From assembly GCA_035340095.1 (NCBI GenBank), contig DAORGN010000090.1, forward strand, positions 1-18,368: a stretch of 18,368 nucleotides of DNA. The letters run 5' to 3'. The translations under genes and the position numbers were made by a program. The stretch is from JAEUKA01 sp035340095. Lineage in GTDB: Bacteria; Myxococcota_A; Polyangia; Palsa-1104; JAEUJZ01. Below are positions 7,899 to 14,733 of this stretch, piece by piece. How positions within the stretch are numbered: position 1 is the stretch's first letter; the number at the start of each line of letters is the position of its first letter. The notes beneath the pieces are model-generated. The model made no database searches, was not told where the DNA came from, and worked only from the letters and a program-made list of their open reading frames with translations.

Positions 7899-8285
7899 AT
7901 GGGAGTTCAGTGTTGTATGGGTGCGCAGATGATGTGTAGCTTCGGAGCCGCGCCGTCGACGCTCGTGGTTCTGCCGGCAAACAAAGTGCTCGCGACCACA
8001 CCGGCTGCCAACATCATGGACAACAAACCGATTGTGAACATTCCACCGTTCGGAATGTGTATGTCGCTGGCCAATCCCACCGTTGCGTCTGCCACTGCGG
8101 CAGCGCTCGGAGTCCTGACGCCGATGCCGTGCATTCCTGTGACGACAGCCCCGTGGGTCGTTGGCTCACCGACGATTTTGCTCGGCAACATGCCAACGCT
8201 CGACAACAATTCCAAGCTGATGTGCAACTGGGGCGGCGTCATCCAGATCGTCTCCCCTGGTCAGTTCAAAGTGATGACCAAATAG
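7899..8285 (+). CDS. DUF4280 PAAR-like spike-tip protein
   Basis: This 128-residue protein matches the DUF4280 family of PAAR-like proteins almost throughout. It opens with CCMGAQMMCSFGAAPSTL, continues with PAANIMDNKP and IPPFGMCMSLANPTVASA, and closes with PMPCIPVTTAPWVVGSP, ILLGNMPTLDN and CNWGGVIQIVSPGQF. DUF4280 and PAAR proteins cap the VgrG spike of contractile injection systems and recruit effectors. Here there is no C-terminal toxin extension, so it is a bare tip. Several conserved cysteines (such as C5, C6 and C13) suit metal or disulfide stabilisation of the small cone. A site GGGAG (7888-7892) precedes the ATG by six bases. It follows the T6SS genes on the same strand after a 91-base gap and is the last gene of that block; the next gene is convergent, seven bases away, with no terminator visible between them. 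Confidence 0.9.
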   Translation: MGVQCCMGAQMMCSFGAAPSTLVVLPANKVLATTPAANIMDNKPIVNIPPFGMCMSLANPTVASATAAALGVLTPMPCIPVTTAPWVVGSPTILLGNMPTLDNNSKLMCNWGGVIQIVSPGQFKVMTK

Positions 8286-8292
8286 CGCGGAC

Positions 8293-9735
8293 TCACCCGG
8301 CCAACACGGCGCAGGTGTTGTTGCGAAGGTCGCACACAAGCGGCGAGCAGCAGTCGGAGTTTTGCGTGCAGCTTCCACAGCTTCCGGACTTGCAAGCTTG
8401 GCCGCCGCAGTCTTGGCACTTGGTACACATCGTCGATCCGCCCCCGCCACCCGATCCGCTCGGCGTGCACTCCTGTGATGCTTTGATGATCGCGATGTCG
8501 TGGTGAATCTGCACCTGCGCGCTCGGGTTGAAGCTGCCGACAAACAGCGCGCCGAATACTTCCAGCGGTCCTGATGTGACCAGCGCAGAGTTTGGCGCAT
8601 AGACATTGCCGCCAAGCACGCTCCCCGCCGCGAGGTTTATGTTGCGAGCGCCCCCCATGTAAAGCCGGACCCGCGCTGGTGCACTTTTGTTACCGAAGTT
8701 GAGCGGAGCCGAGCTGGTCAAGCCACCGTTGATGAACAGATCCAGCTCGCCGCTTGGGCCCAGGTTCACGGTGAACGTGTCGGTCAAGTTGACGTCTCCA
8801 CCGACGAACAGAGCCGTCCGTCCGGTGATGTTGAGCGTCACTTTGCCCTGGCCCCCGATCCGATTGAGGTAAAAGCGTCCGCACGGCAAGTCGATCGTCT
8901 GGTCGCCCGCAAAGTTGGTCAGCCGCGCCGGATCAAGCGGCACCGAAGCATTGTCATTGCTCGTCGCCCGCGCCGTGACGTACCCGGCAATGTCAAAAAT
9001 GCTCGATGGTGAGCAGTCACACGGCGGTGCCACCGTGACCGCAGCGCGCGCAATCTGACCAATCGCCTGCGAGGTCGCGCTGAGCGTTCTGGTCGTCGGA
9101 TACGTCAGTGTGCCGCCGATTTTTAAAAGACCGTTGCACTTGACGTCGCCGCCAATCTGCGCGTTTTTTGCGACGGTGACGTTGCCATTGCCCGACAGCG
9201 TATCGCCCAGCAAAAGGTCGCTTCCGACGGTCAGTTCGTTCAGCGTCAGAGCGCCACTGACTTGCAGTACACCACCAACGGAAAATTTGTTGCTGACGTT
9301 GACATTCGAGTTCATGCCCGCCGATCCGCCGTTGCCAAACGTCGTCGCTCCCGGCTGCGTACTGTCAAATGCATCAATCGCAATCGGTGCGCCCGATGAA
9401 AGCCCTTGGCACAGGCAGAGCCCATAGCGAAACGCCGCCGCCGCGACTTGTCCGGTACACCTTGAAACCGAACCGCTGCCGTCGCCCACCACAATCGGTG
9501 GCCCGCTGCCCGCGCAGTAACCGGGCTGGCCGGACATATCGCCACCCGTTCCGCCGCCGCCGGCCATGTCTTGTGTGCCGCCGCCGCCGGGACCTGCCGC
9601 ATCCAGGTTGTCGCCGCCGACTTGACTGCCGTTACAGCCATGCAAAAGCGCGCCAAACAGGATTCCGGAAACGACGGTGGCAAACAGTGGCTTGCGATAG
9701 GTAGGGCGAACGTGGCGATCGATTTTGGTGTTCAT
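8293..9735 (-). CDS. Large lipoprotein with DUF7305-like beta repeats and a ten-cysteine C-terminal module
   Basis: The 480-residue product starts with a basic N terminus and a hydrophobic stretch ending LLHGC, so C34 is the probable lipid anchor. A Gly/Asp-rich linker (about 35-72) follows. Residues 145-215 hold short repeating beta units (LTLNELTVGSDLLLGDTL and similar). Residues 290-415 resemble the C-terminal part of DUF7305, a domain seen in Myxococcota and other surface proteins: VRLYMGGARNINLAAGS, NVYAPNSALV, FGALFVGSF, then VQIHHDIAI. After a SGSGGGGGS linker comes a module with ten cysteines between residues 437 and 475, including CTQNSDCCSPLVC. It is probably displayed on the cell surface or in the periplasm; no enzyme motif is visible. 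The ATG at 9735 is chosen because it gives a proper lipoprotein signal; an upstream extension would overlap the preceding gene. No Shine-Dalgarno site is seen; a possible promoter and palindrome lie just upstream. Confidence 0.75.
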   Translation of the reverse strand: MNTKIDRHVRPTYRKPLFATVVSGILFGALLHGCNGSQVGGDNLDAAGPGGGGTQDMAGGGGTGGDMSGQPGYCAGSGPPIVVGDGSGSVSRCTGQVAAAAFRYGLCLCQGLSSGAPIAIDAFDSTQPGATTFGNGGSAGMNSNVNVSNKFSVGGVLQVSGALTLNELTVGSDLLLGDTLSGNGNVTVAKNAQIGGDVKCNGLLKIGGTLTYPTTRTLSATSQAIGQIARAAVTVAPPCDCSPSSIFDIAGYVTARATSNDNASVPLDPARLTNFAGDQTIDLPCGRFYLNRIGGQGKVTLNITGRTALFVGGDVNLTDTFTVNLGPSGELDLFINGGLTSSAPLNFGNKSAPARVRLYMGGARNINLAAGSVLGGNVYAPNSALVTSGPLEVFGALFVGSFNPSAQVQIHHDIAIIKASQECTPSGSGGGGGSTMCTKCQDCGGQACKSGSCGSCTQNSDCCSPLVCDLRNNTCAVLAG

Positions 9736-9741
9736 ACAGAA

Positions 9742-9747
9742 ATTGTA
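9742..9747 (-). promoter_or_regulatory. -10-like hexamer TACAAT six bases before the lipoprotein start
   Basis: TACAAT on the minus strand ends exactly six bases before the ATG at 9735. With no ribosome binding site present, transcription from it would begin at or next to the start codon and give a leaderless mRNA. No good -35 box is seen at the matching distance. It competes with the ECF-type promoter candidate further upstream. Confidence 0.35.
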
Positions 9748-9769
9748 GCTTCTGTAGAAAGTGGGCAAA

Positions 9770-9797
9770 TACGTGTTCTCGACGAGAATTAGTTTCC
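9770..9797 (-). promoter_or_regulatory. Candidate ECF-type promoter for the DUF7305-like lipoprotein
   Basis: On the minus strand GGAAAC (9797-9792) is followed after 18 bases by CGTA (9773-9770). These resemble the GGAAC/TGAAAC -35 and CGTA/CGTC -10 elements of ECF sigma promoters, although the spacing is one to two bases longer than the common 16-17. The 13-base palindrome fills the spacer. An ECF sigma gene lies about 1 kb upstream on the same strand and is the obvious candidate, but I do not see the same motif before the sigma gene itself. Confidence 0.35.
9776..9788. repeat. Perfect 13-base palindrome in the lipoprotein promoter region
   Basis: TTCTCG-A-CGAGAA is a perfect inverted repeat with a single central base, located 41 bases upstream of the lipoprotein start at 9735 and inside the 79-base gap after the anti-sigma gene. 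Its size and symmetry suit an operator for a dimeric regulator. The regulator is unknown. Confidence 0.5.
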
Positions 9798-9814
9798 CAA
9801 GTGCGCAAGCGAAG

Positions 9815-10627
9815 TTACTTCTTGTGCAGCACAAATGGGCTCGCTTGGCAGGCTGAAGGACAGGCAAGCGACTGGTCTTTTGCGGTCACTTTGCAGTGCG
9901 TCGCCGGGTTTTCCCCATCGCGCGGACACGTCACCAGATACAGCGTCTCGCGTCCCAGTTTTTCGTCGAGAACCACCGCACCTTCCAGCGCCTGTGCTTT
10001 GCCCGCCTCACGCGCTACGGCTGCCTTGTCATCTTGCGGCCAGGCCACGTACAGCGCACCGCTCGCTTCCACCCCGAGCACGCTGACCCGACTGGGCGCA
10101 GGCAAGTCGACGACAAAGCGCAGCGTGTCACCGGGCGCAAAGGAATCGCCGCTCAGCGCCTCGACGGCACGCTCGCCGACTTTGCGATAGACATGCAGCG
10201 CTGCACTGCCCTTTTCGCGCACGCCATCTGGCGCGGGCAACGTCGTCGGCTTGCCCGTCATAAGCACAACCGCTGCCACTGCTGAAACCGCCGTGGCCGA
10301 TGTCACAAGCGCCAACAGTTTCGCCCAGGAAAAACCCCGGCGCGTCTGCGATTCCGATTCCGCCAGCTTGCGACGCACCCCGGCCAGCAGGGGCCTTTCA
10401 TCGACATCCGCAAACGCCGAAAATCCGGCACGCCGCACGTCAAGACGCTGAGCACACGACGTACAAACCGCCAGATGCGCTTCCAGCTTGGCTTTGGGCT
10501 TGCCTTGGATTTCTTCGCTGTGCAAGCGATCCAACATCAGATCGGACGGACAGTCCGCCCCACCTGCGCGCAGCGATGCAAACGGCGCATCGGATGTTGG
10601 TTTGAGCGGTGAGTTTGGCGGCTGCAT
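9815..10627 (-). CDS. Zinc-finger anti-sigma factor with DUF4384-like periplasmic domain
   Basis: The 270-residue product has the zinc-binding anti-sigma motif H51-x3-C55-x2-C58 in its cytoplasmic part, one transmembrane helix at about 102-123, and a periplasmic domain of about 145 residues. The segment from about 160 to 200 (SFAPGDTLRFVVDLP, then GALYVAWP) matches DUF4384, a domain often found in such regulators. Anti-sigma factors of this kind hold an ECF sigma factor at the membrane until a signal releases it. The periplasmic tail has four cysteines (C234, C245, C256, C260) that could form disulfides. The sigma gene lies just upstream on the same strand, 78 bases away. The ATG at 10627 is preferred because AAGAGGG (10632-10638) lies four bases before it; a TTG at 10699 would add 24 basic residues and is less likely. 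Confidence 0.82.
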   Translation of the reverse strand: MQPPNSPLKPTSDAPFASLRAGGADCPSDLMLDRLHSEEIQGKPKAKLEAHLAVCTSCAQRLDVRRAGFSAFADVDERPLLAGVRRKLAESESQTRRGFSWAKLLALVTSATAVSAVAAVVLMTGKPTTLPAPDGVREKGSAALHVYRKVGERAVEALSGDSFAPGDTLRFVVDLPAPSRVSVLGVEASGALYVAWPQDDKAAVAREAGKAQALEGAVVLDEKLGRETLYLVTCPRDGENPATHCKVTAKDQSLACPSACQASPFVLHKK

Positions 10628-10705
10628 AAAACCCTCTTGGCGCGATCTGTTTCGTCCCTGCTGTCTATGACCCGCAGGCGAGCGGACTTGGGCAAGCAAA
10701 CCGCA

Positions 10706-11227
10706 TCACGGCCCCGCTGTCCGCTTCTTGGCCCAGCCCAGGAACCGTTCGATCAAGTTTCCGACGGTGCGCTTGCTCACCCCGAGCACTTCCGCCGCTT
10801 CTTCATGGCTCATGCCATCGAGATATACGTACACCGCGGCCTTGGCTTGCTGTTCATCGGCTTCGACGAGCAAGCGGCGCAAGAGCACAAGCTCTGCTGC
10901 CTGGGCCGAAGTCGCTTCATCGCCATCCGCAGCGACATTCTGTGCAAACAGATCACGTCGCCGTCCTCGATCGCGAATCTGGTTCAAACAGTAGTTTGTC
11001 GTGATCTGGTAAAGCCACGTCGACATGCTGCTGCGTCCGTCGAAGCTGTGCAGACCACGCATCGCCCGCACGAACACTTCTTGGGTCGCTTCTTCGGCAT
11101 CTTCACGCCGGCCCAAAAGCCGCAGAGCACGACGGAAGACCATCGGACCATGCAGACGGAACAGCGCCCCTACGTCTTTGGCCGCAGATTCAGGCACAGT
11201 AGCAGTCAGCGTCACTTGCTGTGCCAC
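10706..11227 (-). CDS. RNA polymerase sigma factor, ECF (extracytoplasmic function) type
   Basis: The 173-residue product has only sigma regions 2 and 4. Region 2 (about 22-92) includes GRREDAEEATQEVFVRAM, which binds core polymerase, and the STWLYQITTNYCLNQIRD segment that recognises the -10 element. Region 4 (about 115-168) carries a helix-turn-helix, MSHEEAAEVLGVSKRTVGNLIERF, which reads the -35 element. No C-terminal extension is present. It precedes the membrane anti-sigma gene on the same strand, the usual partner-switch arrangement. The start is GTG at 11227 and no strong ribosome binding site precedes it, so the first codon is uncertain. The gene begins 56 bases after the small lipoprotein gene on the same strand and may be read with it. 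Target genes are unknown; the neighbouring lipoproteins are reasonable candidates. Confidence 0.9.
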   Translation of the reverse strand: MAQQVTLTATVPESAAKDVGALFRLHGPMVFRRALRLLGRREDAEEATQEVFVRAMRGLHSFDGRSSMSTWLYQITTNYCLNQIRDRGRRRDLFAQNVAADGDEATSAQAAELVLLRRLLVEADEQQAKAAVYVYLDGMSHEEAAEVLGVSKRTVGNLIERFLGWAKKRTAGP

Positions 11228-11283
11228 CGACTGTCAAGTCCGCGAAAGCGCTTTTGTTTGTGGGAAGTGTGGGCGAAGCAAAA

Positions 11284-11652
11284 CTACTGCGGCGACAGCC
11301 ACGTCATCGACTTGTCGCAGTTCGACTGCGCAGACTCGATGGTTTTGTATTTGTCACCCATGTAGTACCAGTTGGTCTGCTTGCTGCCGTCGGCGAATGT
11401 CGCTTGGCAGCCGCCCCACATGCCGTCCGTCGGACACGTTTCGCCCTTCTGGAACACGCCGCCGACCCCGGTTCCACCGAGCGTCGCGCACAGCGCTTCT
11501 TGCGTCACCCACGTCGGATTCAGCGAGCCGCGCCAGTCGGTACACTGCGGTGTTTTTTCCCGCATGTCACAGCGCGCATTGCCGCCCCCACACGCCACCA
11601 TCGTCGACAAACCAACAAAAAGAGTCATCACTTTCAGCGTCTTTGTCCACAT
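11284..11652 (-). CDS. Small cysteine-rich lipoprotein
   Basis: This 122-residue protein has a short basic N terminus and a hydrophobic segment ending in the lipobox MVAC, so C21 is the likely acylated residue, followed by a GGG linker. Six more cysteines (C28, C37, C55, C73, C82, C102) leave an even number for disulfides. The pattern ETCP...GGCQATFADGSKQTNWYYMGD, with a following SNCDKSMTW, looks like a family of small secreted or surface lipoproteins that I associate with Myxococcota; I know of no established function. The ATG at 11652 is chosen over an upstream GTG because it gives a normal signal peptide, and AAAGGAG (11663-11669) lies ten bases before it. It sits between the AraC and ECF sigma genes, all on the minus strand. 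Confidence 0.72.
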   Translation of the reverse strand: MWTKTLKVMTLFVGLSTMVACGGGNARCDMREKTPQCTDWRGSLNPTWVTQEALCATLGGTGVGGVFQKGETCPTDGMWGGCQATFADGSKQTNWYYMGDKYKTIESAQSNCDKSMTWLSPQ

Positions 11653-11730
11653 TGCACAGTCACTCCTTTGCCAATCCCCCACGGGCCCCCGTCACCCAAT
11701 GCCGGACCAGGCCCCCGAGGCAACCAGACA

Positions 11731-12522
11731 TCATAGCGGCAACGTCGCCAAAGCGCGCCTGCGGTAATCCCGCGGTGTTTCACCGACGAACGATGCAAAG
11801 GCGTGGCTAAACGCACTGGAGCTTTCAAAACCGACCGAAAGGCCAATCATCGTGATGGACTGCTGCGGATCGGACAGTCGTTCCATCGCGGCCAAAATCC
11901 GCGCTGCGTGCAGATAGTCGTGCGGGCTCATCCCCAGATCGCTTTGGAACCGCCTGCGCAGCGTGCGTTCGGACAGCGCCGCCGCTTTCGCCAGGTCACA
12001 AACCCCAATCGGACGGCCCAAGTTGTCGCGCACAAACTGTGTCACCCGTCGCAGCTCGTCCGATGACGGAACCGGCAAACGGAACGGCAGCTTGGCGTTT
12101 TCACACAGCTCCAGCACAAGCAAGCTCAGGCTGACAAAATACGGACGCAGCAGCGGCAGCGACGGATCGGTCTTGTGATCCCAGCGCATCGCCGACAGCA
12201 TCATTTCTCGCAAAAGCGGCGACACCGTGAACACCAGGCAGTCCCACGCAACCGGCCCGATCAGATCCGGCGTCACATAGACCGTGCGCAGCGACACAGG
12301 CCGATCACAGCGCACCCGATGCAGCGTTCCCGCGGACAGAAATGCAGCCCGCCGCGGCGGCAGCAAAAAGCTCGCGCGGTCGACGTCCAGGTGCATCACC
12401 CCCGCCACCGCGTACAGGATTTGGTGACGCGCGTGCTTGTGCCAGGCCGTGCAGAGCGGCGGAAGCTCATCGGACAGACCGAACGCCGGGGCCGGGACTG
12501 AATCAACAGAAATGCCAGACAC
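11731..12522 (-). CDS. AraC-family transcriptional regulator
   Basis: The 263-residue product has an N-terminal cupin-like sensing domain (HKHARHQILYAVAG near residues 28-41, then a beta segment through about 75) and a C-terminal AraC DNA-binding domain with two helix-turn-helix units. The first is LAKAAALSERTLRRRFQSDLGMSP near residues 182-205. The second is QSITMIGLSVGFESSSAFSHAF followed by GETPRDYRR near the end, which is the family signature. AraC proteins with a cupin domain usually bind a small ligand and activate nearby genes. The alpha-amylase gene is divergent, 93 bases away, so it is a candidate target, though the cupin type gives no ligand. The start is GTG at 12522 with no ribosome binding site; a -10-like TATGCT ends six bases upstream, suggesting a leaderless message. 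Confidence 0.9.
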   Translation of the reverse strand: MSGISVDSVPAPAFGLSDELPPLCTAWHKHARHQILYAVAGVMHLDVDRASFLLPPRRAAFLSAGTLHRVRCDRPVSLRTVYVTPDLIGPVAWDCLVFTVSPLLREMMLSAMRWDHKTDPSLPLLRPYFVSLSLLVLELCENAKLPFRLPVPSSDELRRVTQFVRDNLGRPIGVCDLAKAAALSERTLRRRFQSDLGMSPHDYLHAARILAAMERLSDPQQSITMIGLSVGFESSSAFSHAFASFVGETPRDYRRRALATLPL

Positions 12523-12528
12523 GAGCGC

Positions 12529-12534
12529 AGCATA
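12529..12534 (-). promoter_or_regulatory. -10-like hexamer TATGCT six bases before the AraC start
   Basis: On the minus strand TATGCT ends exactly six bases before the GTG at 12522, which has no Shine-Dalgarno site. This spacing is that expected for a leaderless transcript. TTGAAC (12553-12548) resembles a -35 box, but the spacer would be only 13 bases, too short for a standard promoter. Confidence 0.35.
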
Positions 12535-12603
12535 GTCGCCCGCGCACGTTCAATTTGCCCTTTTGTGGCGGCGCCGTTTCGTTATCGTAGCGTCCCATTC
12601 CGC

Positions 12604-12610
12604 AAGGAGG
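12604..12610 (+). promoter_or_regulatory. Strong ribosome binding site fixing the amylase start
   Basis: AAGGAGG lies five bases before the ATG at 12616. It decides in favour of that start over the upstream ATG-like codon at 12565, which would add 17 residues in front of the signal peptide. Confidence 0.8.
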
Positions 12611-12615
12611 TGCGC

Positions 12616-14682
12616 ATGTCGCTTTTTCAGCAGGTCCGGCTCCGGCTTGCCTCTCTGTTTCTCGTCGCCAGCGTGTCAGCAGTCGGCTGCGGCGACTACA
12701 GCGTTTACGACGGCAAAATCTCTGATCCGTGGGACCCCGGCCCGCGCAAAGAAGGATCGGGATACGGATCGGGATCAGGGTCGGGCATGCCGCCGCCACC
12801 ACCGCCGATGTGCGATGTCAGCGATCGCCGCTGTGACTTTGAATTTGTCTACAAAGGCATGGGCGGCGCGACGACCAAAGGCGACGAAAAAGTCGTCGAG
12901 CTGCGCGGCGATTACCGAACCAATGGCTGGAACATGGGCGAAGCGCTGTCGTTCGACGGCAAAGTCTGGCGGCTCAAGACCACCGTCCCGTGGGTCACAA
13001 AGTACCTGTACAAGTTCCGCATCGTCGACGCCACTGGCAAGGAAAGCTGGATCGCCGACCCCGAAAACCCAAACAAGGAATCGGACGGTTTTGGCGGCTT
13101 TAACTCCGTCGGCAGCGGCGTCACTTGCGCAACCTACAAATGCGAAGCACCGCCGCCCAAATGTGAAGCCACCGCGGGCAGCTTTGACTGGCGCGACGCA
13201 GTGCTCTACTTCGTTTTCGTCGATCGATTCTTCGACGGAAATCCCGCCAACAACATCCCGTACAGCGGTGGTGGTGGCGTCGATCCGTCGGCCAACTGGA
13301 AAGGCGGCGACTGGGCAGGACTGCTCCAGAAGCTCAAAGACGGCTACTTCGAATCGCTCGGCGTCAACGCGCTGTGGCTCACCGTCCCGATGGACAACAC
13401 CGATGCGATAGGTCTGGGCGACGACGGACGCAACTACACCGCGTACCACGGCTACTGGCCGCGCGATCTGTCCAAGCCCGAACGCCGCTTCGGCACCGAA
13501 TCCGAGCTAAAAGCCGTCGTCGCGGAAGCCCACAAACGCGGCATCAAAATCGTCATCGACTACGCGATGAACCACGTCCACAAAGACTCGCCGGTGTACG
13601 CCGCCAACAAGAGCTGGTTTAACCCGCTCGACCTAGGAGGCGGACGCCAGTGCATCTGCGGATCTGCCGACTGTCCGTGGGAAGGCAGCAAAGCCACCGT
13701 CTGCTGGTTCCGCGACTACCTGCCCGACTTTGACTTTACGAACACCGCGGCGCGCACGTTTTCCGTCGACAATGCCCTTTCGTGGATGAAAAACTACGAA
13801 ATAGACGGCTTCCGTCTCGACGCCGTAAAGCACATCGAACAGGTGTGGCTGACCGACCTGCGCGACCGCATCACCAAAGAAGTCGAAGGCGTCACCAAAC
13901 AGCACATCTACCTTGTCGGTGAGACGTACACAGGCGATCGCAACCTGATCAAATCGTTTGTCGATCCGTGCAAAAAGCTCGACGGCCAGTTCGACTTCCC
14001 GCTGCGATCAGAGCTTGGCAGCAAGGTGCTCTTGCGCCAGGGCAAGATGCAGGATCTGGTGAACTTTATGGACTCGAACGTGGGCTTTTACGGCACTGGG
14101 CTCAACTCGACGTTCATCGGCAACCACGATGTGCCACGCTCGATTCACCTGGCGCAAAACACACCGCTGTGGAACGACATCTGGGCCGGCGGCAAAGACA
14201 AAAACTTTGATCCAAACCGCCCCGGCACCGTCACCGAAAGCGAAGCCTATGAACGGCTTGGGCTGTCGATGGCGATTCTGATGACAAACCGCGGCGTCCC
14301 GCTCATCTACTACGGCGACGAGATCGGTCTGGCCGGCGCGGGCGACCCCGACAACCGCCGCATGATGGACTGGAACGCCGGCGGCTACAACAGCGGCCAA
14401 AAGTGGCTGCTCGACCGGATGAAAAAGCTCGGCGCGATTCGCAAAGCCCACAGCAGCCTGCGCCGCGGCACCCGCACCACCCTGTCGCAGTCCGACGACA
14501 CCTGGGCGTACAGCATGGTCGACGGAACCGATACCGTCTACGTCGCGGTCAATCGTTCGGATTCGGCGAGGAGCGTGTCGGGTCTGCCGGCCATGGCGCT
14601 TACCGATCAGGTCAGCGGCGCAAGCACAAGCGGCCCGACCATCACCGTCCCCGCCCGTGGCTTCGTCATCCTCGCCAAATAG
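12616..14682 (+). CDS. Secreted alpha-amylase lipoprotein, glycoside hydrolase family 13
   Basis: The 688-residue protein hydrolyses alpha-1,4-glucans such as starch or glycogen, presumably at the cell surface. A signal peptide ends in the lipobox AVGC (C25), followed by a Gly/Ser/Pro linker. Residues about 70-165 form a CBM48/E-set-like domain (ELRGDY..NGW, GKVWRLKTTVPW, YLYKFRI, WIADPENP). The catalytic barrel starts near residue 190 (AVLYFVFVDRFFDG). All four GH13 regions are present: I, VIDYAMNH (D315); II, GFRLDAVKH with nucleophile D402; III, VGETY with acid/base E436; IV, GNHD with transition-state stabiliser D505. The end, after GDEIGLAGAGDPDNRR, is a small beta domain. All catalytic residues are intact, so it should be active. 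Exact specificity (amylase, maltogenic or cyclomaltodextrin type) cannot be read. It is divergent from an AraC regulator and lies 51 bases before pyruvate kinase. Confidence 0.9.
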   Translation: MSLFQQVRLRLASLFLVASVSAVGCGDYSVYDGKISDPWDPGPRKEGSGYGSGSGSGMPPPPPPMCDVSDRRCDFEFVYKGMGGATTKGDEKVVELRGDYRTNGWNMGEALSFDGKVWRLKTTVPWVTKYLYKFRIVDATGKESWIADPENPNKESDGFGGFNSVGSGVTCATYKCEAPPPKCEATAGSFDWRDAVLYFVFVDRFFDGNPANNIPYSGGGGVDPSANWKGGDWAGLLQKLKDGYFESLGVNALWLTVPMDNTDAIGLGDDGRNYTAYHGYWPRDLSKPERRFGTESELKAVVAEAHKRGIKIVIDYAMNHVHKDSPVYAANKSWFNPLDLGGGRQCICGSADCPWEGSKATVCWFRDYLPDFDFTNTAARTFSVDNALSWMKNYEIDGFRLDAVKHIEQVWLTDLRDRITKEVEGVTKQHIYLVGETYTGDRNLIKSFVDPCKKLDGQFDFPLRSELGSKVLLRQGKMQDLVNFMDSNVGFYGTGLNSTFIGNHDVPRSIHLAQNTPLWNDIWAGGKDKNFDPNRPGTVTESEAYERLGLSMAILMTNRGVPLIYYGDEIGLAGAGDPDNRRMMDWNAGGYNSGQKWLLDRMKKLGAIRKAHSSLRRGTRTTLSQSDDTWAYSMVDGTDTVYVAVNRSDSARSVSGLPAMALTDQVSGASTSGPTITVPARGFVILAK

Positions 14683-14694
14683 CCTCGAAAAGCC

Positions 14695-14707
14695 CCCACG
14701 CGGTGGG
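14695..14707 (+). other. Short GC-rich stem-loop between the amylase and pyruvate kinase genes
   Basis: CCCAC (14695-14699) and GTGGG (14703-14707) flank a three-base loop. The stem is five base pairs and no T-run follows, so intrinsic termination is doubtful. It could still slow 3' decay of the amylase message. Confidence 0.3.
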
Positions 14708-14717
14708 CGGGTCGCGA

Positions 14718-14723
14718 TATAAA
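14718..14723 (+). promoter_or_regulatory. -10-like TATAAA upstream of pyruvate kinase
   Basis: TATAAA stands out in GC-rich surroundings and ends ten bases before the ATG at 14734. The gene has no Shine-Dalgarno site. A transcript starting seven or so bases downstream would have a leader of only a few bases. No matching -35 box is visible. Confidence 0.4.
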
Positions 14724-14733
14724 CATCTCTACG

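Larger units (their letters stand above)
12523..12615. promoter_or_regulatory. Divergent control region between the AraC gene and the alpha-amylase gene
   Basis: This 93-base gap must hold promoters for both divergent genes and probably AraC binding sites. On the plus strand TTTTGT (12561-12566) and TATCGT (12583-12588) are separated by 16 bases and form a weak sigma-70-like pair for the amylase. No convincing pair of direct repeats typical of AraC sites can be read by eye. Confidence 0.35.

Noticed and set aside
9736..9867. 44-residue N-terminal extension of the 480-residue lipoprotein
   Set aside because: It would overlap the end of the anti-sigma gene and bury the lipoprotein signal peptide; the ATG at 9735 gives a normal signal.
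11232..11237. TTGACA on the minus strand just before the sigma gene
   Set aside because: A perfect -35 box, but a -10 at the right distance would fall inside the gene and none is present (the bases there read TGACGC).
11025..11810. 261-codon open frame on the plus strand
   Set aside because: It is antisense to the sigma, small lipoprotein and AraC genes, has a Ser/Arg/Thr-rich composition and no family signature.
12565..12615. 17-residue upstream extension of the amylase
   Set aside because: The strong ribosome binding site at 12604-12610 and the signal peptide both favour the ATG at 12616.
14695..14707. Stem-loop as an intrinsic terminator for the amylase gene
   Set aside because: The stem is only five base pairs and no T-run follows it.
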